Part shown: positions 15,614 to 21,838 of the stretch, piece by piece
Layout: every line of letters starts with the position of its first letter
Numbering within the stretch: position 1 is the first letter of the stretch
Source of the DNA: Rhodospirillaceae bacterium UBA6608
Lineage (GTDB): Bacteria > Pseudomonadota > Alphaproteobacteria > Rhodospirillales_A > Casp-alpha2
NCBI GenBank assembly: GCA_002433335.1
Contig: DJHY01000106.1
Location: 1-21,838 of the forward strand
Direction: 5' to 3'
Length of the DNA: 21,838 bases
Program-made: the position numbers and the translations under genes
Notes under the pieces: model-generated
What the model saw: the letters and a program-made list of their open reading frames with translations, nothing else
What the model was told of the DNA's origin: nothing
Databases searched by the model: none

Positions 15614-16970
15614 TTCCGCCAAGGGGCGGCATGGTCGGCGTGGGCGGCATGGCGGCGCGCGCCGGCGCTCAGCCGCGCAGAGCTTTACCGAAACGCTGCA
15701 GACGACGGTCACCGCCCTGGCGGCGCAGGGCGACGGCGTTGCCGAGGCGCCGGACGGTCGGCGGCTGTTCATCCCCCTGACCCTGCCGGGTGATGTGGTG
15801 GAGGTCGCAGTCGGTCCCGCCCGGGGCGACGGGTTCGAGGCCCGGGTCGAGAAATTCATCGAACAGGCCCCGCGCGAACCCGCCTTTTGCCCCTATTTCC
15901 AGGCCTGCGGCGGATGTTCGGTACAGCACGTTCCCATTGCCGATTATCGGGAATGGAAACGGGATATCCTGGTTCAGGCCCTATCGCGACGAGGACTGAC
16001 GCCCGAAGTCTTGGACCTGGCAACAGTGCCCAACGACACCCGTCGTCGGGTGACCTTTCAGGTCGAACGCCGGGGTGGCAATAAGATTTTGCTGGGCTTC
16101 AAGGAGCGCCGGGAAAACCGAATTGTCGATATCGCGTCCTGTCCGCTGCTGGTCCCGGAACTGAATGCCTTGGTGCCATCCTTGCGCGAACTGGCCGCCA
16201 AGATGCTGCAGCCGACCGAGACGGCGCGCATGGCCCTGGCCCGCGTGGTTGGCCCGGATGGCCCGGCCTTGGACCTGGTGGTCGAGCGGGACCGCGAACC
16301 GGATTTGGCGACGCGCGAAGCCTTGGCGGACTTCGCCCAGACCTCGGGCGCGGCGCGCATTTCCTGGCGGGGCGCTGATGGCGCGGTTGAACCGGTCGCA
16401 CATATCGCTTCGGTTGCGGCGTCGTTCGAGCCAGCGGTGGTGGAATTGCCGCCCGGCGGCTTTATGCAGCCGACCGCCGAGGGCGAGGAAATCCTGCGGG
16501 ACGCAGTTGTCGCCGGTGCCAAGGGGGCGGAGCGGATTGCCGAACTGTATTCCGGTGCCGGGACCTTCACCATGGCCCTGGCCAAAATCGCCCATGTTTA
16601 TGCCGTGGACGGCGACCCGGCCCTGAGCCGCGCCTTGTCCACCGGGGCGGGGCGTTCGCGCATGGGCGGCCGGGTGACGGTGGAAACCCGCGACCTCGCG
16701 GCGCGGCCCCTGCTGCCGGGCGAATTGGAAGGGTTCGATACGGTGGTTCTGGATCCGCCGCGGGCTGGCGCGCTACGTCAAGTGGAGCAGATCGTCGCCA
16801 CGCCGGGGGTGCGCCGGGTGGTGATGGTGTCTTGCAACCCGCAGACCTTTGCCCGCGATATGCGGATCTTGGTCACGGCTGGGTTCAAACCGGGGCCGGT
16901 CCTGCCGGTCGACCAGTTCCCTTATTCCCATCACCTGGAATGCGTGACGACCCTGATCCGCGGATTTTGA
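15597..16970 (+). CDS. TrmA/RlmD-family 23S rRNA (uracil-5-)-methyltransferase
   Basis: This SAM-dependent RNA m5U methyltransferase of the RlmD/RlmC (RumA) type has 457 residues. A TRAM-like domain at about 34-88 precedes the [4Fe-4S] cysteines Cys98, Cys104, Cys107 (C-x5-CGGC) and Cys182. The C-terminal Rossmann domain shows FMQPT (290-293 region), the SAM motif ELYSGAGTF (317-325), DPPRAG (386-391), catalytic Cys413 in SCNP, and Glu448 near the end. The only available start is TTG at 15597, because an in-frame stop lies at 15588-15590. The gene therefore overlaps the lipoprotein gene by 17 bases. The first 25 residues are very basic (RHGRRGRHGG), perhaps an RNA-binding tail. Which uridine is modified cannot be read from sequence. 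Confidence 0.9.
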   Translation: MPRKSDSAKGRHGRRGRHGGARRRSAAQSFTETLQTTVTALAAQGDGVAEAPDGRRLFIPLTLPGDVVEVAVGPARGDGFEARVEKFIEQAPREPAFCPYFQACGGCSVQHVPIADYREWKRDILVQALSRRGLTPEVLDLATVPNDTRRRVTFQVERRGGNKILLGFKERRENRIVDIASCPLLVPELNALVPSLRELAAKMLQPTETARMALARVVGPDGPALDLVVERDREPDLATREALADFAQTSGAARISWRGADGAVEPVAHIASVAASFEPAVVELPPGGFMQPTAEGEEILRDAVVAGAKGAERIAELYSGAGTFTMALAKIAHVYAVDGDPALSRALSTGAGRSRMGGRVTVETRDLAARPLLPGELEGFDTVVLDPPRAGALRQVEQIVATPGVRRVVMVSCNPQTFARDMRILVTAGFKPGPVLPVDQFPYSHHLECVTTLIRGF

Positions 16971-16998
16971 GCCGGATCAAGGCCGTCAAATGCCGGAC

Positions 16999-17241
16999 TT
17001 ACATGCCGACGGCGCGCATGTAGATGGTCAGGATTTCTTCCATCTCGTTGCGGTCGGCGGGGTCCATTTTCCGCAGACGGATCAGTTGGCGCATGACCTT
17101 AACGTCGAAACCGGCGGATTTCGCTTCGGCAAAGACTTCTTTGATATCTTCGGCCAGGGCCTTTTTCTCTTCTTCCAGACGCTCGATCCGTTCGATCAAG
17201 GCCTTCAGCCGCTCGCTGGCGGCGCCGCCAATTTCACTCAT
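16999..17241 (-). CDS. gapR: GapR family (DUF2312) nucleoid-associated protein
   Basis: This small DNA-binding protein in Caulobacter binds over-twisted, AT-rich DNA ahead of replication and transcription and supports topoisomerase action. The 80-residue product matches the family along nearly its whole length: the ERIERLEEEKKALAEDIKEV coiled-coil helix, EAKSAGFDVKVMRQLIRLRK, and the C-terminal IYMRAVGM. The slightly longer Caulobacter protein differs mainly at the N-terminus. ATG at 17241 has AAGGA nine bases upstream. It converges with the methyltransferase gene and diverges from the response regulator across 192 bases. Confidence 0.93.
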   Translation of the reverse strand: MSEIGGAASERLKALIERIERLEEEKKALAEDIKEVFAEAKSAGFDVKVMRQLIRLRKMDPADRNEMEEILTIYMRAVGM

Positions 17242-17374
17242 GCTTATATGTCCTTGGGCTGTCCTAGAAACAGGGGATTATGCAGGCTTGGGCGCACCAT
17301 AAGTACCCTGCATCATCGCGGCAAGTGGTTGAAACGCGGGGATAAGGGCTGAATGTTTTTTTATACCGGAAATA

Positions 17375-17402
17375 TTCAATTTTATGCCCACCCATGTATG
17401 AT
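17375..17402 (+). promoter_or_regulatory. Candidate promoter for the response regulator gene
   Basis: TATGAT at 17397-17402 matches five of six -10 positions and lies in an A/T-rich island. The -35 position at a 16-base spacing (TTCAAT, 17375-17380) is weak. The predicted start would leave a leader of about 25 bases carrying AAAGG before the ATG. Confidence 0.22.
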
Positions 17403-17433
17403 TGTCAGGCTATCCAAGTAAAGGTTAACGAAA

Positions 17434-18537
17434 ATGGCCGTATACAAATTTGACCGCGTCTCCGTCATGGTTTGCGAGGACAATGCATTTGTCCGCCGCA
17501 CTCTGGAGGACGTTCTGCGGCAATTCGGTTTCGAACGGATTACGCTGCTTAAAAACGGCCAGGAAGCCATCGAGTCCCTGAAATTGATGAAACAGGGCCG
17601 AAGCGCTGGGCCGGATTTGATTATTGCCGATCTGGTGATGGCGCCGATCAACGGGTTGTTGTTGTGCCGTTGGTGCCGCTCGGCCAAGGAAACGCCCAAC
17701 CGTATGGTGCCGTTCATCATGCTCTCGGGTGCGGCCGATCAGGACTACGTGTCTTCGGCGCGGGATCTGGGCGCGACGGAGTTTCTGGCCAAGCCGTTTT
17801 CGGGTGAGACGGTCTACAAAAAGATTCTGGAAGTCATCGACTTCCCCCGTCAGTTCGTCATGAACCAGACCTATTTCGGGCCGGACCGCCGCCGCCGCAA
17901 GGAGCCGCCGCCGGATGACGTCGATCGTCGTGAAAAGGCGGAGTCCGACTGCACGGTCGTCTATTCGGCGGAAAAAATGACCAAGCCGAAATCGGAAAGC
18001 GACGTCTACCTGTTCAAACCGACGAACTACCTGCGGGAAAAATGCGCGGGCGGAAAGCTCAATCCCTTGGAAAGGGGCGAGATGCCGACGGACCTGATCG
18101 AACAGGCGGAAAAGAAACTGGAACGCGCGGCCCTGGACTTCACCAAATGGGCGCAGGACTACCTGGGCCGATTGTCGGACCTGTGCACGCAGGCCCTGTT
18201 GGAGCCGGGCCGGCGAACGCAGCAGTTCGTCGAGATCAACCAGGTCGCGTTGGAACTACGTGGTCAGGGCGGGACCTTCGGTTATCCGCTGATTTCGATT
18301 TTCGGCAAGATGCTGTTTGATTCCACGCGCGACGGCTGCCGCGAAGACGACGCCCAGGTGGAAATCGTCAAGGCGCACGTCGATGCGATGCGGGCGGTTC
18401 TTCGCGAGAAGATTTCCGGCGATGGCGGCGAAATCGGCAAGGCGTTGATCGCCGCGTTGAAGGAAGGCATCGAAAAGCAGGAAAAGGCCCGCAAGGCGGC
18501 AATCGAGGAAATGAAGCAACAGGCAGGCGGCGGCTGA
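17434..18537 (+). CDS. Response regulator with Hpt-like C-terminal region
   Basis: This is a 367-residue cytosolic two-component protein. Residues about 8-135 are a complete receiver: acidic pair Glu15-Asp16, phosphoacceptor Asp66 (IIADLVM), Ser98 and Lys120 (AKPF). A linker carries YFGPDRRRR (147-155), an arginine-rich motif common after receivers in alphaproteobacteria. Residues about 220-325 are helical, and the segment ELRGQGGTFGYP (274-285) resembles the histidine-phosphotransfer motif. Arg276 stands where Hpt proteins have the phosphorylated His. The tail (335-365) is a charged Lys/Glu-rich helix. No DNA-binding domain is seen, so output is probably by protein contact. AAAGG lies nine bases before the ATG. 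No cognate kinase is adjacent. Confidence 0.82.
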   Translation: MAVYKFDRVSVMVCEDNAFVRRTLEDVLRQFGFERITLLKNGQEAIESLKLMKQGRSAGPDLIIADLVMAPINGLLLCRWCRSAKETPNRMVPFIMLSGAADQDYVSSARDLGATEFLAKPFSGETVYKKILEVIDFPRQFVMNQTYFGPDRRRRKEPPPDDVDRREKAESDCTVVYSAEKMTKPKSESDVYLFKPTNYLREKCAGGKLNPLERGEMPTDLIEQAEKKLERAALDFTKWAQDYLGRLSDLCTQALLEPGRRTQQFVEINQVALELRGQGGTFGYPLISIFGKMLFDSTRDGCREDDAQVEIVKAHVDAMRAVLREKISGDGGEIGKALIAALKEGIEKQEKARKAAIEEMKQQAGGG

Positions 18538-18568
18538 GGCCGCGCCTTCCCGGATTGCCTGCCGAAGC

Positions 18569-18976
18569 TTATTTCGCCAGATCGATAACCCGGCGGATGG
18601 CCGATTGGACCGCGTATTCGGAAATGCGGCTGATCGCTTCCTTGCCGTCCACCCATTCGCGGTGGCGGAAATGTTTCTCGTCCCAATCGTCCAAGGCGCG
18701 GGTGACCAGCAGGGGAAAGATTTCGACCCGGTGGACGCGGGCGAACTTGGTATAGAAATATTCCCCCAGCGCGGTATTGCCGGGCTCGCCCAAAAGGCCT
18801 GCTTCTTCCAAGGCCTCCTTGGCGGCCGAGGCATAGGCGGTCATGTTCGGCTCGACCGTTCCTTTGGGCACGATCCAGCGCCGGGTGTTGCGTGACGTGA
18901 TCAAGGCGAATTCCACGCCGTTCTTCCCTTCGCGATAGGGGACAACGCAGGATTGGTGCACCGGAGCCTGTTTCAT
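18569..18976 (-). CDS. Nudix hydrolase
   Basis: This 135-residue enzyme probably hydrolyses a nucleoside-diphosphate-linked or diphosphoinositol-like substrate; the exact substrate is unknown. The Nudix box spans about residues 39-61, from GTVEPNM to KEALEEAGL. The core REuxEE glutamates are present (KEALEE). Arg is replaced by Lys, and the first conserved Glu by Met, as in the PKG-x-x-EPxM variants known to the writer from alphaproteobacterial relatives. ATG at 18976 is chosen; the in-frame TTG six bases earlier overlaps the upstream stop. It is the last gene of a minus-strand set with the YbdK-type ligase, starting two bases after that gene's stop. Confidence 0.85.
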   Translation of the reverse strand: MKQAPVHQSCVVPYREGKNGVEFALITSRNTRRWIVPKGTVEPNMTAYASAAKEALEEAGLLGEPGNTALGEYFYTKFARVHRVEIFPLLVTRALDDWDEKHFRHREWVDGKEAISRISEYAVQSAIRRVIDLAK

Positions 18977-18978
18977 CT

Positions 18979-20127
18979 TCAAGGTTCCCCCGGAAGGGTG
19001 GCTGTTTCCGTAATCAGTCGGTCGACAACTGCGGTCAGGGCTTCGTCATGGTCCGCGCCCGCGGCTTGCGCCGCCGCATAGGTGGCAATTTGCCGATGGG
19101 CGCTGGTACCGCGTTCGCGGATCGTCTGCAAGTGGGCGATTTCAGGCGCGCAACCCAAGGCATCGGCGTCTTCGGCGATCAGTTCGATCAATTCGGTCAG
19201 CAATTGGTCGAAAGCAATCACCTGCCCCTTGCCGAAATCGACCAGCCCTTCGTCCAGGCCATAGCGCTGTGCCCGCCAGCGGTTTTCCTCCAACAACATC
19301 GGCGAGTAGATGCGCCAGCGCTGGTTGTCCATCTTCAGGCGATAAAGCATGCGAAGCAGGCAGGCCAGCAAGGCGGCCACCGACAGCGCGTCCTCGGCCA
19401 GGGTGCAGACATCGGTAACCCGCATCTCCAGGGTTTGGAAACGCGCGCTGGGCCGGACGTCCCACCACAGCTTGGTTGCATCTTCGATCAATCCGGCGCG
19501 GACCAGCACATCGACATGGCGTTCGTATTCACTGAACGATTGAAAGCGATGGGGAATGCCGGTGCGCGGCATCTCATCGAAGATGCTCAGGCGATAGGAC
19601 TTCAGCCCCGTATCTTGGCTGCGCCAGAACGGCGACGAGGTCGACAACGCCAAAAGGTGCGGCAGGAAATAGCTGATCTGATTCAACAGATCGATCCGCA
19701 GTTCGTCGTCTTCGCCCAGACCGACATGAACATGCATGCCGCAGATCATCAGCCGCCGGACGGGGGCTTGGATATCGCGGGCAATCTCATTGTACCGCGC
19801 CTTGTCCGTATGGTGCTGGGATTCCCACAAGGAAAACGGATGGGTCGAGGCGGCGATGGGCGCCAGGCCGAATTGCTCGGCAATCTCGGACACCGCGGCG
19901 CGCAGTTCCGTCAATTGCGCGCGGGCATCGCCGATATTCTGGCAGACGTTGGTGTTGACCTCGATCTGCGACGATAAAAACTCGTGGGCGACCCGTCCGG
20001 ACAGGCGCTTCTCGCAGGCGTTGAACAGGGCTTCGGGAGCTTTGTCGGCGACCGCCCGCGTTTCCTGGTCGACAAGGAGGTATTCCTCTTCGATACCCAG
20101 GGTAAATGGCGGTTCGCGCAATGCCAC
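18979..20127 (-). CDS. Carboxylate-amine ligase, YbdK/GCS2 family
   Basis: This 382-residue protein of the glutamate-cysteine ligase 2 fold forms an amide between a carboxylate (usually glutamate) and an amine using ATP. E. coli YbdK has weak gamma-glutamyl-cysteine ligase activity, and the physiological substrate of most members is unknown. Family motifs seen are LGIEEEYLLVD (10-20, metal-binding glutamates), SQIEVNT (53-59), CGMHVHVG (129-136), SSPFW (164-168) and TLEMRVTDVC (232-241, catalytic Glu and Arg). The length is typical. It starts one base after the formylglutamate amidohydrolase stop, showing translational coupling. The neighbouring amidohydrolase suggests glutamyl-amide chemistry, but a pathway is not proven. 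Confidence 0.9.
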   Translation of the reverse strand: MALREPPFTLGIEEEYLLVDQETRAVADKAPEALFNACEKRLSGRVAHEFLSSQIEVNTNVCQNIGDARAQLTELRAAVSEIAEQFGLAPIAASTHPFSLWESQHHTDKARYNEIARDIQAPVRRLMICGMHVHVGLGEDDELRIDLLNQISYFLPHLLALSTSSPFWRSQDTGLKSYRLSIFDEMPRTGIPHRFQSFSEYERHVDVLVRAGLIEDATKLWWDVRPSARFQTLEMRVTDVCTLAEDALSVAALLACLLRMLYRLKMDNQRWRIYSPMLLEENRWRAQRYGLDEGLVDFGKGQVIAFDQLLTELIELIAEDADALGCAPEIAHLQTIRERGTSAHRQIATYAAAQAAGADHDEALTAVVDRLITETATLPGEP

Positions 20128-20128
20128 G

Positions 20129-20935
20129 TCAGTAGAACTCCACCTTGAACAGCGTTTCGTCCCGCAGAACTTCGGTCAGGACTTCGCTTAGGATTCCGGC
20201 CCAACGGGCGACGCCGTCGTCATCGGCGACCTGATCCTGATTGATCTCGATAACGCAGTTCGCCAGCCCGCAAGACCCGGCATGGGCGTCGATGGTATAG
20301 GCCACGTCCTTGCCCGAGTACGGCAGGTTGTCGCCCACGTCCAATCCGCGATCGTGCAACAGCCGGATCAGCGGTTTGGCCAGGCGCGGGTCGTGGTTCC
20401 ATAGCACGCCGACGTCCCAAGGGCGGGGGCTGCCGCCGAAGCGAGGGGAAAAGCTATGGACCGAGAACAACACCGGCGGCTTGTTGCGCAGCCAGACATC
20501 GGTGACCGTGCGTTGGACCATGCGGTGATAGGGCTCGAAGAACGTTTCCAGCCGCGCCGTCACTTGGGCGGGCGTCAGGTTCTGGTTGGCCGGGATCAGA
20601 GTTTCATCCGAAACCTCGGGCATGCCGCCGGGATGGGCCGGGGGGCGGTTCAAGTCGACCACAAGGCGCGAATACCCGGCCAGGACCGCCGTCGCATCCA
20701 GGTTCGCGGACAGAATTTCCGTCACCGCCTCGGCGCCGATGTCATAGGCGATATGGCGGTCGAAATGTTTCGGCTCCAGCCCCAGGTCGCCCATGGCGCG
20801 GGGCACGCGGCGGCTGGCATGGTCGCAGGTCAGAATCAGCGCCGAGCCGGCGTCCGCATTGATGCGACGGGCAACAGGGGCTTCGTCGGCGGCGAGCAGC
20901 CCGTGGTCGGTGCTCGGTAAGAAAGAATCATCCAT
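20129..20935 (-). CDS. N-formylglutamate amidohydrolase family protein
   Basis: This 268-residue member of the zinc-dependent N-formylglutamate amidohydrolase family cleaves N-formyl or related acyl-glutamates in the hutG-type reaction. Motifs seen are ILTCDHASRRVP (34-45, with metal-binding Asp-His), HIAYDIGA (61-68), VVDLNRPP and the FSVHSFSPRFGG segment. ATG at 20935 is chosen because the domain begins soon after. The longer in-frame reading to 21070 adds sequence unlike the family. The only ribosome-site-like bases, GAAAGG, lie unusually close to this ATG. No histidine-utilisation genes are nearby, so the role is probably with the adjacent YbdK-type ligase rather than histidine breakdown. 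Confidence 0.88.
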   Translation of the reverse strand: MDDSFLPSTDHGLLAADEAPVARRINADAGSALILTCDHASRRVPRAMGDLGLEPKHFDRHIAYDIGAEAVTEILSANLDATAVLAGYSRLVVDLNRPPAHPGGMPEVSDETLIPANQNLTPAQVTARLETFFEPYHRMVQRTVTDVWLRNKPPVLFSVHSFSPRFGGSPRPWDVGVLWNHDPRLAKPLIRLLHDRGLDVGDNLPYSGKDVAYTIDAHAGSCGLANCVIEINQDQVADDDGVARWAGILSEVLTEVLRDETLFKVEFY

Positions 20936-21195
20936 ACCTTTCAATATAGCGCGCGACCCATACGGGGGGAGTCCCAACGCGGGAAGTCCGCCGGCTGGGG
21001 GATAAGGCTCGACAATGATTAGGAAAACACGCCATCGTTGCAGCGCATCGAAGCGGTCACGCGCCGCCATTTCGCGTCGTGCGAGGCGAACAGGCGCAAC
21101 CGATTCGACGAATATGGGGGATGTTCCATGGTTTTTGACGCAAGGTCGCGGCCTGTTTCCGGCCTAGGTTCGGCGATGGGCTGAGGTGCCGCACG
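20936..21195. other. Divergent intergenic region, amidohydrolase / DMT transporter
   Basis: These 260 bases separate two divergent genes. A TTGACG at 21135-21140 could be a -35 element toward the transporter, but the base positions 16-18 further on give no recognisable -10. No repeat, RNA gene or convincing small coding frame was seen. Confidence 0.45.
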
Positions 21196-21838
21196 ATGGG
21201 GGACACGCATTTCATCACGTCGCAGGGCGGTGCCGGGCGTAGCTGGATTCTGGCGGCGCTGGTCGTCGGTGCGTTGTTCGCCGGCGCCTCGACCTTGTTC
21301 GTGCGGTTGAACGATTTGGGGCCTGTGGCCTCGGCATTCTACCGCGCCTGTCTGGCGCTGCCGCTGTTATGGCCCGCCATGCGGTGGGAAACGGCGGCCC
21401 GCGCCGGTCGACCCGGCCGCGTGTTTACGGGGCGGGAATACGGCTTGATGATCTTGGCAGGGTTGTTCTTTGCCGGGGATCTTTTCTTCTGGCATTTGGC
21501 GATCATGAACACGGCGGTCGCCAACGCGACCCTGCTGGCGACCCTATCCCCGGTTTATGTCACGGCGGTGTTGTTCGTTTTGTTTCGGGAGCGCGTGAGC
21601 CTCCTGTTTCTGGGCGGGACGGCTTTGGCCGTGGCCGGGGCGGCCTTGTTGATGGGGGACAGTTTCGCCTTTCGCCCCGATCGTCTGGCAGGCGATGTCT
21701 ATGGCCTGATCACGGGCTTGTTCCTGGCCGGATACATGATCACCGTCGGTCGCCTGCGCCAAGTCGCGCGGGTCGGCACGGGGACATTGATGTTTTGGTC
21801 GACCCTGGCCACGGCGGCGGCGTTGCTGCCCCTGGCTC
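21196..21838 (+). CDS. EamA/DMT-superfamily transporter, 3'-truncated
   Basis: This is the N-terminal 214 residues of a drug/metabolite-type transporter; the frame is still open at the window end. After a short polar N-terminus come seven hydrophobic stretches. The first EamA repeat includes ASTLFVRLNDLGPVASAFYR, matching the typical first helix pair and the following Tyr-Arg. A conserved NTAVANATLLATLSPV segment lies at the end of the third/fourth helices. ATG at 21196 has GAGGTG (21183-21188) seven bases upstream. The substrate is unknown; family members export metabolites such as amino acids. It is divergent from the amidohydrolase operon. Confidence 0.88.
   Translation, partial: MGDTHFITSQGGAGRSWILAALVVGALFAGASTLFVRLNDLGPVASAFYRACLALPLLWPAMRWETAARAGRPGRVFTGREYGLMILAGLFFAGDLFFWHLAIMNTAVANATLLATLSPVYVTAVLFVLFRERVSLLFLGGTALAVAGAALLMGDSFAFRPDRLAGDVYGLITGLFLAGYMITVGRLRQVARVGTGTLMFWSTLATAAALLPLA

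Overview
The window is about 21.8 kb of GC-rich, densely coding chromosome. It looks like an alphaproteobacterium, most likely in or near the Rhodospirillales. The evidence is an aa3 cytochrome oxidase cluster with ctaG and a DUF983 gene, a GapR (DUF2312) nucleoid protein, a class I PHA synthase, and a response regulator with the GPDRR linker common in that group. The genus cannot be fixed from the sequence alone. No tRNA, rRNA, insertion sequence, CRISPR array or phage gene was seen. No gene-free stretch exceeds 300 bases; the longest is about 260 bases.

Layout. (1) 1-3386, plus strand: the 3' part of ctaD, then ctaG, ctaE, a strong intrinsic terminator, and a DUF983 zinc-ribbon membrane protein. 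This is terminal oxidase structure and assembly. ctaB and SURF1, often found in such clusters, are absent here. (2) 3462-4451, plus: a sulfotransferase-like P-loop protein. (3) 4465-6093, minus: an SLC13-type anion permease followed by a tiny nine-cysteine GDCCVxC-family protein. (4) 6258-8123, plus: phaC, divergent from the permease, with a 30-bp dyad between them. (5) 8133-9947, minus: an EAL-CBS-GGDEF cyclic-di-GMP protein.

(6) 10176-16970, plus: the most interesting block, an apparently continuous operon. A GAF-PP2C(SpoIIE)-HATPase protein (phosphatase and RsbW-like kinase in one chain) is followed 11 bases later by a STAS protein with an intact DSSG phosphorylation motif. Then come mlaE, mlaF, an elongated MCE protein (mlaD-like), an ABC_trans_aux lipoprotein, and a TrmA/RlmD-family RNA methyltransferase. 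In E. coli the fourth subunit of the MlaFEDB lipid transporter, MlaB, is itself a STAS protein. This arrangement therefore suggests that a partner-switching phosphatase/kinase may control a lipid transporter directly, with the STAS protein acting as a phosphorylatable MlaB.

(7) 16999-17241, minus: gapR. (8) 17434-18537, plus: a response regulator with an Hpt-like C-terminal region that lacks the phosphoryl-accepting histidine. (9) 18569-20935, minus: a tightly packed operon of N-formylglutamate amidohydrolase, a YbdK-type carboxylate-amine ligase, and a Nudix hydrolase. (10) 21196 to the end, plus: the start of an EamA/DMT transporter cut off by the window edge.
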